Source: Candidatus Polarisedimenticolaceae bacterium (GTDB taxonomy: Bacteria; Pseudomonadota; Gammaproteobacteria; Chromatiales; Chromatiaceae). Taken from it: 43,347 nucleotides of DNA. The stretch is taken from the NCBI GenBank assembly GCA_021648685.1, contig JAKISI010000029.1, positions 1-43,347 on the forward strand. The letters run 5' to 3'. A program made the position numbers and the translations under genes. The stretch's first letter is position 1. Each line of letters begins with the position of its first letter. Under the pieces are notes generated by a model. The model was not told the DNA's origin. It saw only the letters and a list, made by a program, of their open reading frames with translations, and ran no database searches. Of this stretch, positions 19,713 to 28,440 are shown in pieces.

Positions 19713-20504
19713 TTACTGCCGGGTCGCTGCCACCCAGTTAATCTCCTGAGCTGTTTTCAACCCAATGACACAGCGTTTGAGGCTTTTGGCCATCTGTGAT
19801 CTGGTGGGTGAGGCCGGGATCCGGCCTGACATAATCTCTGCCCGGTATTGAGGGTAGCGTGGATTGCGGTTGGGTTCAGCGTAGCCATCAGGAAAGATGG
19901 GTTGGTTATCATTGTCATATTTATCCGAGGCGCCGACGGTATGCAGCAGCTCATGGGCAATAACGATGTTGTTTTGCGGCTGCTGTTTTTTGCTGGCAAA
20001 GGCATGAACAACACCAATCAGCCCTTTCTGTATGCCAAGTGAGTGGGCAAGTGGTTGCCCGTCATTGGGTTGATAGTAGAGCACAAATATGCGTACGCGA
20101 TTGAGGTTGGATCTGTTATCAGGGGTGTTTTTCCAGACCCAGAAGCGCAACTTCAGGCTCCACAGCATGGTGGATAGCGTGCTTTTTATTTCAGGCGGAG
20201 GGGGAGGGGCTGTTATTACCTCTGAACCCAGTGTGGTTTGGGTTGGTTGCTCTTCCAGAAGGTTGAATTTTTTGCCTTCACGTTGCATGAATTGATCAAT
20301 ATCGCTGAAGCTGCCATGGCTCAACCCCTGAATGTAGCGAGCTGTTTTGGGGCTGTTGTCCCCATTTATCGGGTAGATGCTGACCTGTAGTGGTTCCAGC
20401 CAGGCGGTGGATCTCAGCAGCTGATGTTTACTGTAAATAGCCACAGTAGCCAGGATGGCAATCAGCAGCAGAAGGCGAAAGTTGCGAAAACTGAATAGTT
20501 GCAT
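19713..20504 (-). CDS. Membrane-anchored metzincin-like zinc peptidase, unrecognised family
   Basis: The 263-residue product has one N-terminal hydrophobic segment (residues 11-23) after a short basic start, so the rest is probably periplasmic and anchored. Residues 184-194 read HELLHTVGASD, matching the HExxHxxGxxD zinc-binding pattern of metzincins with Asp as third ligand (snapalysin-like), followed by KYD. A proline-rich stretch lies at about 99-104. I do not recognise the family. Substrate and role are unknown. It is convergent with rnhB and divergent from typA across an AT-rich gap. The ATG at 20504 lies just upstream of the signal anchor. Confidence 0.7.
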   Translation of the reverse strand: MQLFSFRNFRLLLLIAILATVAIYSKHQLLRSTAWLEPLQVSIYPINGDNSPKTARYIQGLSHGSFSDIDQFMQREGKKFNLLEEQPTQTTLGSEVITAPPPPPEIKSTLSTMLWSLKLRFWVWKNTPDNRSNLNRVRIFVLYYQPNDGQPLAHSLGIQKGLIGVVHAFASKKQQPQNNIVIAHELLHTVGASDKYDNDNQPIFPDGYAEPNRNPRYPQYRAEIMSGRIPASPTRSQMAKSLKRCVIGLKTAQEINWVAATRQ

Positions 20505-20536
20505 GATAGGTCAATTTTTCCTGTAACTTGAGCCAC

Positions 20537-20748
20537 TTATACACAGATATGCCGGGGTGTTATAGCAATGTAATAATGCTGTCAAGTGGCAAACCAAAAA
20601 ATATTGAAGAATGTTTAAGTGGTTGAAATTAGTTATAAATATTAATTGTATGAATTTTTTACAATCTAACTTACAAAGCGTAATGGCAGGGGTTTGCGGG
20701 TGTTGTGCAGGTTTTATCCACAGAGTCATCCACAGAATCTGTGAATAA
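20537..20748. other. Cluster of DnaA-box sequences in an AT-rich gap
   Basis: TTATACACA (20537-20545), TTATCCACA (20714-20722), TCATCCACA (20726-20734) and, on the minus strand, TTATTCACA (20740-20748) lie in the 378-base gap between the metzincin-like gene and the typA promoter region. Three match the TTATNCACA consensus exactly and the fourth differs by one base. The sequence between them is very AT-rich. This could be a replication origin, a DnaA titration site or a DnaA-controlled promoter. No dnaA, dnaN, rpmH or gidA is nearby and neighbouring genes do not switch strand, so origin status is unproven. An 83-codon minus-strand frame here is probably not a gene. Confidence 0.5.
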
Positions 20749-20894
20749 TATAAAAACCCCATAATAGTTAGGCTGATGGGATAACTATCGTAATTAAAGC
20801 ATTATATTGTCAATGCAAGCGGCTGTATTTATTGTGTAAATATATTTATTTTTGAATTCAGGATGTTGCTCCCTAATGCGGGTTGCAAATCCGT

Positions 20895-20900
20895 TATAAT
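20895..20900 (+). promoter_or_regulatory. typA promoter -10 element
   Basis: A perfect TATAAT is followed by a GC-rich GCGCGACC discriminator, placing the transcription start near 20907. No good -35 lies at 17 bases (CCTAAT is there), so activation or a weak -35 is likely. The position argues that the TTG at 20883, upstream of the -10, cannot be the typA start. Confidence 0.5.
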
Positions 20901-20936
20901 GCGCGACCTTTTTCATACCGGAATCTATCCCCTCTT

Positions 20937-22757
20937 GTGATTAATCAACTTCGTAATGTCGCTATTATTGCGCATGTAGACCATGGCAAAACCACTTTGG
21001 TCGATCAACTGTTGCAGCAGTCTGGCACCCTGGGTGATCGTTTTGGCCCTGTGGAGCGGGTTATGGATTCCAATGAGCTGGAGAGAGAACGCGGCATCAC
21101 CATTCTCTCCAAGAACACGGCCATCCGATGGAATGATTATCGCATCAATATCGTGGATACGCCGGGGCATGCCGATTTTGGTGGTGAGGTTGAGCGAGTG
21201 CTTTCGATGGTCGATTCGGTTCTGCTGCTGGTGGATGCGGTAGAGGGGCCCATGCCGCAGACCCGTTTTGTCACCCAAAAGGCATTTCAGCATGGCCTGC
21301 GCCCTATTGTCGTGGTGAACAAGATTGACCGGGACGGTGCGCGGCCTGATTGGGTGGTTGACCAGACATTCGATCTATTTGATCGCCTGGGGGCAACCGA
21401 TGAGCAGCTAGACTTTCCCATCATCTACGCCTCTGCAATCAACGGCTATGCCGGGGACTCTGCTGACATACGTTCAGGGGATATGACGCCACTGTTTGAA
21501 GCACTTGTCAAAAACTGCCCGGCTCCGGAGGTTGATCCAGATGGCCCTTTTCAGATGCAGATCTCCTCACTGGGCTATAGCAGCTATGTGGGCGCTATCG
21601 GTATCGGACGAATCACGCGCGGCAGCGTACGCAGCAACATGCAGGTGCTGGTGGATAAGGTGGATGGTGATCCGCACAAAGGCAAAATTGCTCAGGTGAT
21701 GGGTTTTTTGGGCCTGGAGCGGGTTGAGATTGAGAGCGCCTCAGCGGGTGACATCATTGCAGTGACCGGCATCGAAGGGTTAAATGTCTCTGACACAATC
21801 TGTGACCCGGCCTGTCTGGAACCGCTGCCACCACTGACGGTGGATGAGCCAACCGTCACCATGACCTTTCAGGTCAACACCTCACCTTTTGCCGGAAAGG
21901 AGGGGAAATACCTCACCTCACGCCAGCTCAAAGAGCGCCTGGAGCGAGAGCTGATCCACAATGTGGCACTGCGTGTGGAGGAGGGAACCGATCCAGAGAA
22001 ATTCCGGGTCTCCGGACGTGGGGAGCTGCACCTCTCTATTTTATTGGAGACCATGCGTCGTGAGGGGTATGAGCTTGCGGTATCCCGTCCGGAGGTGATC
22101 TTCCGAGAGGTGGATGGCGAGGTCTGTGAGCCTTATGAGCAGTTGACAGTGGATGTAGAGGAGGCACATCAGGGCAGCCTGATGGAGGCGCTGGGCGCCC
22201 GGCGTGGCCAACTGCAGGACATGGTGCCAGATGGGAACGGCCGCGTCCGTCTGGACTACATCATCCCGTCCCGTGGGCTGATCGGGTTTCAGACCGATTT
22301 TCTGACCATGACTTCGGGCACCGGGTTGATCTATCATGTTTTTGACCACTATGGGGCTGCGGTATCTGGTGGTATTGCCGCACGTGTCAACGGCACCATG
22401 ATTGCAAAAGAGACGGGCAAGGCGCTGGGATATTCGCTGTTTAATCTGCAAGAGCGTGGCAAACTCTTTCTGAGCCATGCCGAAGAGATCTACGAAGGGC
22501 AGGTGATTGGCATCCACTCCCGCGCAAACGATCTGGTGGTCAATGCACTGAAGGGCAAGCAGTTGACCAATATCCGTGCCGCAGGAACCGATGAGAATAT
22601 CCTGCTCACCCCGCCGATAAAATTCACCCTGGAGCAGGCGCTGGAATTTATTGAAGATGATGAGCTGGTAGAGATCACCCCCTCCGCGATTCGCATCCGC
22701 AAACGCCACCTGAAGGAGCATGAACGCAAGCGGGCATCCAGAGCCGTAGCGGGTTGA
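20937..22757 (+). CDS. typA: Ribosome-associated GTPase TypA/BipA
   Basis: TypA (BipA) is an EF-G-like GTPase that acts in 50S assembly and stress or cold adaptation. From the GTG at 20937 the product has 606 residues, beginning [20 protein letters not shown] after the initiator, with the P-loop near residue 11-19. The other G motifs are [20 protein letters not shown] and NKIDR, and the SA-type motif is ASAING. The middle carries EF-Tu-like domain II. The later part carries [15 protein letters not shown] and [13 protein letters not shown], and the TypA-specific C-terminal domain ends with IRIRKRHL. The frame is open to 20883, but that extension precedes the promoter. Confidence 0.95.
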   Translation: MINQLRNVAIIAHVDHGKTTLVDQLLQQSGTLGDRFGPVERVMDSNELERERGITILSKNTAIRWNDYRINIVDTPGHADFGGEVERVLSMVDSVLLLVDAVEGPMPQTRFVTQKAFQHGLRPIVVVNKIDRDGARPDWVVDQTFDLFDRLGATDEQLDFPIIYASAINGYAGDSADIRSGDMTPLFEALVKNCPAPEVDPDGPFQMQISSLGYSSYVGAIGIGRITRGSVRSNMQVLVDKVDGDPHKGKIAQVMGFLGLERVEIESASAGDIIAVTGIEGLNVSDTICDPACLEPLPPLTVDEPTVTMTFQVNTSPFAGKEGKYLTSRQLKERLERELIHNVALRVEEGTDPEKFRVSGRGELHLSILLETMRREGYELAVSRPEVIFREVDGEVCEPYEQLTVDVEEAHQGSLMEALGARRGQLQDMVPDGNGRVRLDYIIPSRGLIGFQTDFLTMTSGTGLIYHVFDHYGAAVSGGIAARVNGTMIAKETGKALGYSLFNLQERGKLFLSHAEEIYEGQVIGIHSRANDLVVNALKGKQLTNIRAAGTDENILLTPPIKFTLEQALEFIEDDELVEITPSAIRIRKRHLKEHERKRASRAVAG

Positions 22758-22777
22758 CAGAGGGCAAACTGTAGACC

Positions 22778-22812
22778 AAAAAAGCCCCGATAGTATTCCT
22801 TACTACCGGGGC
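22778..22812 (-). terminator. Intrinsic terminator on the minus strand
   Basis: On the minus strand a 12-pair stem (22801-22812 with 22784-22795) closes a five-base AGGAA loop and is followed by six U (the A-run at 22778-22783). The one non-Watson-Crick position is G-U if the RNA is minus-strand but A-C if plus-strand, and there is no T-run on the plus side. This indicates a terminator for a leftward transcript that starts within 22813-23054. Confidence 0.7.
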
Positions 22813-22915
22813 ATGGTCGCCGGGCTTGGTTGGCATGGGGTTTCCATCCTTGGCTCCACCTTCCATATGAAGTGTGTAATATCCTTTTCGTTCCTCCTTG
22901 ACTGGCGACCGAGGA
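22778..22915 (-). ncRNA. Candidate small RNA with GGA motifs and its own terminator
   Basis: Between typA and pip, both plus-strand, a minus-strand RNA of roughly 140 bases is implied by the terminator at 22778-22812. GGTCGCC (minus strand, 22904-22910) can pair with GGCGACC (minus strand, 22815-22821) to enclose the body. The body contains at least eight GGA triplets, including one in the terminator loop, as in CsrA/RsmA-sequestering RNAs. I do not recognise the RNA and the 5' end is a guess. A short minus-strand peptide frame starting at 22866 is an alternative, but it runs through the terminator. Confidence 0.45.
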
Positions 22916-22966
22916 AGATATTCGCATAGCCAAAAAAGGAAAAACAGGTCGCTTCCCCCTTTGGTT

Positions 22967-22984
22967 TGTAGGTGATTTCCTACG
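22967..22984. promoter_or_regulatory. GacA-box-like palindrome upstream of the small RNA
   Basis: TGTAGGTGATTTCCTACG has the form TGTAGG-N6-CCTACG, close to the TGTAAG-N6-CTTACA box bound by GacA/UvrY upstream of rsm and csr small RNAs. It lies about 60 bases upstream of the proposed RNA start, nearer than the roughly 160-190 bases usual in Pseudomonas. It could instead serve the divergent pip gene. Confidence 0.35.
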
Positions 22985-23054
22985 CTGTGGTTTCCAATGA
23001 AATTTGCTATTTTCTGAGTGACCTCCGAATCATTCGCCGCTAAACTAAACGCTC

Positions 23055-24011
23055 ATGGCTGACCTCTACCCAAATATACGCCCCTATGCCACCCACACCA
23101 TTAAAGTGAGCGGTGGGTACAGGCTCTATGTCGAAGAGAGTGGCAGTGCAGATGGCATTCCGGTTCTGTTTCTGCACGGCGGCCCTGGAGCCGGGTGCGA
23201 GGCCTACCACCGCTGCTTCTTCGACCCCTGCCGCTATCGCATCATACTGTTTGATCAGCGTGGTTGTGGTCGCTCTCAGCCGCATGCTGATCTGATAAAA
23301 AATACAACAGCGCACCTGATCGACGATATGGAGGCCATTCGGGTCATGCTGGGGGTTAACCGCTGGCTGCTTTTTGGCGGCTCCTGGGGTTCTAGCTTGG
23401 CATTGGCCTACGCAGAGCGCTATCCGGAGCTGGTGCTGGGTCTGATCCTGAGAGGGATCTTTCTCTGCCGGGAGCATGAGATCCAATGGTTCTATCAGCA
23501 GGGCGCAAGCCGCCTCTTCCGCGATTATTGGGAGGATTTTATTGCGCTGATTCCGGAGGCTGAGCGGGATAATCTGCTCCAGGCCTACCACAAGCGCCTG
23601 ACCGGCGGTGATGAGCTGGCGCGCATGGCTGCGGCCAAGGCGTGGGCAGCCTGGGAGGGGCGAACCGCCTCTCTGGTCGCAAATGACGCTATTGTGAAAC
23701 ACTTTGCTGCGCCCCACACCGCATTGAGCCTGGCACGTATCGAGTGTCACTATTTTATGAACGGTGCCTTCCTGCGGCCCAATCAACTACTGGAGGATGC
23801 CGGGCGCATTGCGGATATTCCCGGCATTATCATTCAGGGTCGCTATGATGTGATCTGCCCGATGGAATCTGCATGGGCGCTGCATCAGGCCTGGCCAAAG
23901 AGTGAATTGAAGATTGTGCCGGATGCCGGGCATGCTGCCCTGGAACCCGGAATTTCAAGCGCACTGGTCAATGCATCGGACTGGTTTGCCGATCACCTTG
24001 AGGCGACCTGA
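23055..24011 (+). CDS. pip: Proline iminopeptidase
   Basis: Pip is an alpha/beta-hydrolase of family S33 that removes N-terminal proline from peptides. The 318-residue product has the oxyanion motif [18 protein letters not shown], the nucleophile elbow [10 protein letters not shown], the acid in GRYDVICP and the catalytic His in DAGHAA. Length is normal. It is the first gene of a close plus-strand run, eight bases before dtd. I saw only a weak promoter upstream. Confidence 0.94.
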   Translation: MADLYPNIRPYATHTIKVSGGYRLYVEESGSADGIPVLFLHGGPGAGCEAYHRCFFDPCRYRIILFDQRGCGRSQPHADLIKNTTAHLIDDMEAIRVMLGVNRWLLFGGSWGSSLALAYAERYPELVLGLILRGIFLCREHEIQWFYQQGASRLFRDYWEDFIALIPEAERDNLLQAYHKRLTGGDELARMAAAKAWAAWEGRTASLVANDAIVKHFAAPHTALSLARIECHYFMNGAFLRPNQLLEDAGRIADIPGIIIQGRYDVICPMESAWALHQAWPKSELKIVPDAGHAALEPGISSALVNASDWFADHLEAT

Positions 24012-24019
24012 AACCGATC

Positions 24020-24457
24020 ATGATTGGGCTGCTGCAGCGGGTCTCGTGCGGGCGGGTAGAGGTAGAGAGTCGGGTTGTGGGCGAAATTGCCACGGGTCTG
24101 CTGGTGCTGGTAGGGGTAGAACGGGGCGACACCGCAGCCAGGGCAGACCGCCTTGTGGAACGCCTGCTGGGTTACCGGGTCTTTCCCGATGAGGCGGGCA
24201 AGATGAATCGGAGCCTGCGTGATATTGATGGCGGACTGCTGCTAATACCGCAGTTCACGCTGGTGGCCGATACGCGAAAAGGGATGCGGCCAGGTTTCTC
24301 TACCGCTGCGGCACCTGAGGAGGGGCGGCGACTGTTTGACCTCATGGTCGCACAGGCTCGTACCCGGCATGGCTGCGTGGCCGAAGGGGTTTTTGGTGCC
24401 GACATGCAGGTCAGCCTGACCAACAGCGGCCCGGTTACTTTTTGGCTTCAGGCCTGA
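24020..24457 (+). CDS. dtd: D-aminoacyl-tRNA deacylase
   Basis: Dtd hydrolyses D-aminoacyl-tRNAs and mischarged glycyl-tRNAs, protecting translation. The 145-residue product is full length, starting [15 protein letters not shown]. It contains the two family motifs, PQFTLVAD (SQFTL-type) and TNSGPVTF (NxGP-type), that form the chiral proofreading site. The gene lies between pip and hisB on the same strand. Confidence 0.95.
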   Translation: MIGLLQRVSCGRVEVESRVVGEIATGLLVLVGVERGDTAARADRLVERLLGYRVFPDEAGKMNRSLRDIDGGLLLIPQFTLVADTRKGMRPGFSTAAAPEEGRRLFDLMVAQARTRHGCVAEGVFGADMQVSLTNSGPVTFWLQA

Positions 24458-24523
24458 TATTTTTTTTCATTTCCAATAAAATACCGTTTTTCTATCCCTT
24501 TGATTTCTACAGAGTTGAAACTT

Positions 24524-25114
24524 ATGTCGCGCACCGCAGAGATAGAGCGCAATACCCTGGAGACCCAGGTCAGCATCAAACTGAATCTGGATGGCACCGG
24601 TGCCGCAAAACTTGAGACGGGCGTCCCGTTTCTGGATCACATGCTGGATCAGGTGGCGCGCCATGGTCTGATCGACCTGGAGATCAAAGCCGCAGGTGAT
24701 CTGGAGATTGATGCCCACCACACGGTTGAGGATATTGGCATCACCCTGGGGCAGGCGTTGGCGAAGGCGGTGGGCGATAAGAGCGGTATCCGTCGCTACG
24801 GGCATGCCTATGTGCCGCTGGATGAGGCGCTCTCCCGAGTGGTGATCGACCTCTCTGGTCGTCCGGGGCTGATTTACGAAGTGAACTTTCCGCGCGCCCG
24901 GATTGGTGAATTTGAGGTGGATCTCGTCCAGGAGTTCTTTCAGGGCTTTATAAACCATGCGGCGGTTACGCTGCATATCGACAGCCTGCGCGGCAGCAAC
25001 AGCCACCACATTGCCGAGACTCTGTTCAAGGCCTTTGGCCGTGCACTGCGCCTGGCTTTAGAGGCCGATTCACGCATGCAGGGCCAGCTCCCCTCCACCA
25101 AAGGTGCGCTGTAG
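24524..25114 (+). CDS. hisB: Imidazoleglycerol-phosphate dehydratase
   Basis: HisB dehydrates imidazole glycerol phosphate in histidine synthesis. This is the monofunctional form with no phosphatase domain. From ATG 24524 it has 196 residues. An upstream TTG at 24500 adds eight residues of no similarity. The manganese-binding repeats are present: [16 protein letters not shown] with [10 protein letters not shown] in the first half, and [18 protein letters not shown] in the second. [15 protein letters not shown] is also seen. It begins the hisBHAFE-tatABC run. Confidence 0.96.
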   Translation: MSRTAEIERNTLETQVSIKLNLDGTGAAKLETGVPFLDHMLDQVARHGLIDLEIKAAGDLEIDAHHTVEDIGITLGQALAKAVGDKSGIRRYGHAYVPLDEALSRVVIDLSGRPGLIYEVNFPRARIGEFEVDLVQEFFQGFINHAAVTLHIDSLRGSNSHHIAETLFKAFGRALRLALEADSRMQGQLPSTKGAL

Positions 25115-25121
25115 TCTTATC

Positions 25122-25763
25122 ATGACACAGACGATAGCCGTTATTGATTATGGCATGGGCAACCTCCGCTCCGTTGCCAAGGCCGTTGAGCATGTTGCTG
25201 CTGCGGCCGACAGGGTGCTGGTCACGGATGACCCGGAGCAGATCCTCTCTGCAGATCGGGTGGTTTTCCCTGGGCAGGGTGCAGCGCGTGACTGCATGGC
25301 GGCCATCTCGGATCACCACCTCAACCAGGCGATACTTGATGCCGCGAAACACAAACCCTTTCTGGGGATCTGTATGGGGCTACAGGTGTTGATGGCCTTC
25401 AGTGAAGAGAACGGGGGCACGAAGCTGTTGCAGCTGCTGCCGGGAACGGTGCGCCATTTTGAGCGGAATGTTGCCGATAACGGAGAACGGCTGAAGATAC
25501 CGCACATGGGGTGGAACCGGGTTCATCATGTAACCGACCATCCACTGTGGCGAGATATTCAGCAGGATAGCCGTTTCTACTTCGTGCACAGCTATTTTGT
25601 AGCACCGCAGGATCGTGAAATCATTGCTGCAACCACCGATTATGGCATCACCTTTACCAGTGCCGTGGCCAGGGAAAATCTGTTTGCGGTGCAGTTTCAC
25701 CCAGAGAAAAGCGCCCGGGATGGGCTGACGCTGTTGCGCAATTTTGTGCAATGGAACCTGTAG
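25122..25763 (+). CDS. hisH: Imidazole glycerol phosphate synthase, glutaminase subunit HisH
   Basis: HisH releases ammonia from glutamine and passes it to HisF. The 213-residue class I amidotransferase starts [18 protein letters not shown] at ATG 25122; a GTG at 25104 overlaps hisB and adds nothing conserved. The nucleophile Cys lies in [10 protein letters not shown], and the His-Glu pair is in QFHPEKS near the C-terminus. The partner HisF is encoded two genes downstream. Confidence 0.96.
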   Translation: MTQTIAVIDYGMGNLRSVAKAVEHVAAAADRVLVTDDPEQILSADRVVFPGQGAARDCMAAISDHHLNQAILDAAKHKPFLGICMGLQVLMAFSEENGGTKLLQLLPGTVRHFERNVADNGERLKIPHMGWNRVHHVTDHPLWRDIQQDSRFYFVHSYFVAPQDREIIAATTDYGITFTSAVARENLFAVQFHPEKSARDGLTLLRNFVQWNL

Positions 25764-25794
25764 CATCCCCCTTTCCATTGAAGAGGTAAAAAAT

Positions 25795-26535
25795 ATGCTT
25801 CTAATCCCTGCAATTGATCTGAAAGATGGCCAGTGCGTGCGCCTTCGCCAAGGGCGTATGGAGGATGACACGGTCTTCTCTGATGACCCGGTAGAGATGG
25901 CCGGCCGCTGGGTGGATGCCGGAGCCAGACGTCTGCACCTGGTTGATCTGAATGGCGCCTTTGCGGGTGAGCCGGTCAATGGTGATGTGGTCTCTGCCAT
26001 TACCAAAATCCATCCTGATCTGCCGGTGCAGGTCGGTGGCGGAATTCGTGATGAGGCGACGATTGAAGCCTACCTGGATGCAGGCGTAAATTACGTCATC
26101 CTCGGAACCCAGGCGGTCAAAGAGCCGGAATTTGTCTCCCGCGCCTGCAGAAACTTCCCTGGCCAAATTATTGTCGGGCTGGATGCAAAGGATGGCATGG
26201 TCGCCATTGATGGCTGGGCCACAGTGACCGACCATCTGGTCATGGATCTTGCTCGCCAGTTCGAGCAGGATGGTGTATCCGCCATCGTCTATACCGATAT
26301 AGGTCGTGACGGCATGCTGAATGGCCCCAATGTGGATGCGACAAAAGCACTGGCCGTAACGATCAATATCCCGATCATCGCATCGGGTGGCATAACCAAT
26401 ATTGATGATATTCGTGAGCTTTGTGAAGCCGCCCCGGTAGGTATCAGCGGTGCCATTACCGGACGGGCGATCTATGAAGGGACGCTGGATTTTGCCAAGG
26501 CTCAACGGCTCGCCGATGCGATGAGCACGCAGTAA
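25795..26535 (+). CDS. hisA: ProFAR isomerase HisA
   Basis: HisA isomerises ProFAR to PRFAR on a (beta/alpha)8 barrel. From ATG 25795, preceded by GAGGT, it has 246 residues beginning [20 protein letters not shown]. The catalytic Asp is in PAIDLKDG and the second acid in [14 protein letters not shown]. Phosphate-binding GGGIR and ASGGI loops are present. It lies between hisH and hisF. Confidence 0.96.
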   Translation: MLLIPAIDLKDGQCVRLRQGRMEDDTVFSDDPVEMAGRWVDAGARRLHLVDLNGAFAGEPVNGDVVSAITKIHPDLPVQVGGGIRDEATIEAYLDAGVNYVILGTQAVKEPEFVSRACRNFPGQIIVGLDAKDGMVAIDGWATVTDHLVMDLARQFEQDGVSAIVYTDIGRDGMLNGPNVDATKALAVTINIPIIASGGITNIDDIRELCEAAPVGISGAITGRAIYEGTLDFAKAQRLADAMSTQ

Positions 26536-26559
26536 TGCGTCTGCTCAGGAGCTAGGCCG

Positions 26560-27330
26560 ATGTTAGCCAAACGCATTATCCCCTGCCTGGATGTAGACAA
26601 TGGCCGGGTTGTAAAGGGGGTGAGATTTGTCGATATCCGTGATGCGGGTGACCCTGTTGAGGTGGCCAGGCGCTACGATCGTGAGGGTGCCGATGAGATC
26701 ACCTTTCTTGATATTACCGCCAGCGCTGATAACCGGGAGACCATTGTCCATGTGGTCGAACAGGTGGCCAGCGAGGTCTTTATTCCGCTGACCGTCGGCG
26801 GCGGGATTCGCACCGTGGATGACGTTCGCCGCATGCTGAATGCCGGGGCGGATAAGGTCGGTATCAATACCGCTGCGGTCTTCAACCCTGAGTTTGTAAA
26901 AGAGGCGGCGGAGCGTTTTGGCTCACAGTGTATTGTGGTAGCGATTGATGCCAAACGGGTCAGTGGTGATGACGAGCCGCTGCGCTGGGAGGTCTTCACC
27001 CACGGTGGTCGCAAATCAGCCGGGCTGGATGCCATCGAGTGGGCCAAAAAGATGGCCGATTATGGCGCAGGAGAGATCCTGCTGACCAGCATGGATCGGG
27101 ATGGCACCAAGATCGGCTTTGACCTGGAGTTGACCCGAGCCATCAGCCGGGCAGTCCCAATACCTGTGATCGCCTCGGGCGGTGTGGGCAACCTCGATCA
27201 CCTGGTTGCCGGGGTACAGGAGGGCGAGGCCGATGCCGTGCTGGCAGCCAGTATCTTCCACTTTGCGCAGTACAGTGTGGGTGAGGCCAAGCAGTATATG
27301 GCAGATCGTGGCATTGAGGTCAGGCTATAG
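26560..27330 (+). CDS. hisF: Imidazole glycerol phosphate synthase, cyclase subunit HisF
   Basis: HisF uses ammonia from HisH to form imidazole glycerol phosphate and AICAR. The 256-residue barrel starts [20 protein letters not shown] with the catalytic Asp. It has GGGIRTVDD, the second catalytic Asp in [10 protein letters not shown], and the phosphate loop ASGGVGN. An AGGAG-like site precedes the ATG. hisE begins at the very next base after its stop. Confidence 0.97.
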   Translation: MLAKRIIPCLDVDNGRVVKGVRFVDIRDAGDPVEVARRYDREGADEITFLDITASADNRETIVHVVEQVASEVFIPLTVGGGIRTVDDVRRMLNAGADKVGINTAAVFNPEFVKEAAERFGSQCIVVAIDAKRVSGDDEPLRWEVFTHGGRKSAGLDAIEWAKKMADYGAGEILLTSMDRDGTKIGFDLELTRAISRAVPIPVIASGGVGNLDHLVAGVQEGEADAVLAASIFHFAQYSVGEAKQYMADRGIEVRL

Positions 27331-27648
27331 ATGTCGGATACATTAGAAAAACTGGCCGCAGTGCTGGAAGCGCGCAAAGAATCTGATCCAGACTCATCCT
27401 ATGTGGCCGGGCTCTATGCAAAGGGGCTGGACGCCATCCTCAAAAAGATCGGAGAGGAGGCCACCGAGACCGTCATGGCGGCCAAGGATGGTGATGCGGA
27501 AAAGATCGTGTACGAGGTGGCTGATCTCTGGTTTCATACCCTGGTGCTGCTGGCCTCGCAAGGGCTGAAGCCGCAGGATGTGCTGCAAGAGCTTGAGCGG
27601 CGCTTTGGCCTATCCGGGCTGGAGGAGAAGGCACGACGCCTGTCCTGA
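27331..27648 (+). CDS. hisE: Phosphoribosyl-ATP pyrophosphatase
   Basis: HisE hydrolyses phosphoribosyl-ATP to phosphoribosyl-AMP. The 105-residue alpha-helical product has the MazG-like metal-binding pattern, [18 protein letters not shown] followed by [13 protein letters not shown]. It is monofunctional: no HisI cyclohydrolase domain is fused, and no hisI lies between hisF and hisE. Start and hisF stop are adjacent without a gap. Positions 27649-27761, between hisE and tatA, show no gene. Confidence 0.95.
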   Translation: MSDTLEKLAAVLEARKESDPDSSYVAGLYAKGLDAILKKIGEEATETVMAAKDGDAEKIVYEVADLWFHTLVLLASQGLKPQDVLQELERRFGLSGLEEKARRLS

Positions 27649-27761
27649 ATCTGGATTTAATGTATCATCACCGCATAGTGTAGAGAGAATAATCATCGGG
27701 GTCATACGGAACGCTGCACCGTTTCAATGTGATCCCTTCATTTTAATATGTGGAGAATGCA

Positions 27762-28025
27762 ATGGGTTTTAGTGGCATTAGTATCTGGCAGCTATTAATC
27801 GTTCTGCTTATCGTTCTGCTGGTGTTTGGTACCAAGCGCCTGAAAAATATCGGCTCAGACATGGGCAATGCGATCAAAGGTTTTAAAGGCGCAATGAGCG
27901 ATGGCGAGAAGGAGAAAAAAGAGGATACCAAGCCTGAACAGTTGGAAGAGGCCAAGCCTGAAAAAGCCGATACCGTTACTGAGAACAGCGTAAAGAACGG
28001 CGGGCAAGAGAAAGAGAAGGTCTAG
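27762..28025 (+). CDS. tatA: Twin-arginine translocase subunit TatA
   Basis: TatA oligomers form the protein-conducting element of the Tat pathway in the inner membrane. From ATG 27762, with GGAG six bases upstream, it has 87 residues. It has one N-terminal membrane helix (about residues 6-21), then the [20 protein letters not shown] amphipathic helix with the FG hinge, then a highly charged Lys/Glu-rich tail. The his-tat linkage is common in Gammaproteobacteria. Confidence 0.95.
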   Translation: MGFSGISIWQLLIVLLIVLLVFGTKRLKNIGSDMGNAIKGFKGAMSDGEKEKKEDTKPEQLEEAKPEKADTVTENSVKNGGQEKEKV

Positions 28026-28065
28026 ATGCCTGCCTCGCTGCTTACCTGTAACTGGTTCTAGAGCC

Positions 28066-28440
28066 ATGTTTGATATTGGATTTTGGGAGCTGGGTCTGAT
28101 CTCAGTGGTTGCGCTGCTGGTGGTTGGGCCAGAACGGCTGCCAGGGCTTGCCCGTACGCTTGGGCTGTGGCTGGGCAAAGGACGGCGCATGCTGAGCAGC
28201 ATCAAGGATGAGATTGACCGGGAGGTCAGGGTCGATGAGATCAAGAAAGCAGCGCAGGAGGGCGTGAAATCTCCGGTTAGCAAGAGTATCAGGCAGGCAG
28301 TAGATCCAATGCAAACTATCGGGCTGGAGGCGGAAAAGATCATGAACGAAGCCCGCTCTCAGCTGGAAGAGGGAGATCAACATAAGAAGAAAGGTGCGGT
28401 AAAAGCAGCATCTTCCAATGGGGCTCATGGCGACGCCTGA
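28066..28440 (+). CDS. tatB: Twin-arginine translocase subunit TatB
   Basis: TatB forms the signal-peptide receptor with TatC. The 124-residue product starts MFDIGFWELGLISVVALLVV with the conserved Glu in the membrane helix, then GPERLPGLARTLG, typical of TatB rather than TatA. A long charged helical region follows. Its 3' end overlaps the tatC start. Confidence 0.94.
   Translation: MFDIGFWELGLISVVALLVVGPERLPGLARTLGLWLGKGRRMLSSIKDEIDREVRVDEIKKAAQEGVKSPVSKSIRQAVDPMQTIGLEAEKIMNEARSQLEEGDQHKKKGAVKAASSNGAHGDA

Noticed and set aside
20511-20762. 83-codon minus-strand frame in the gap before typA
   Set aside because: It runs through the AT-rich DnaA-box cluster, has low-complexity hydrophobic content and no ribosome site.
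22675-22866. 63-codon minus-strand frame within the proposed sRNA and typA
   Set aside because: It passes through the intrinsic terminator and into the antisense of typA; a short coding role for its first part cannot be excluded but is less likely.
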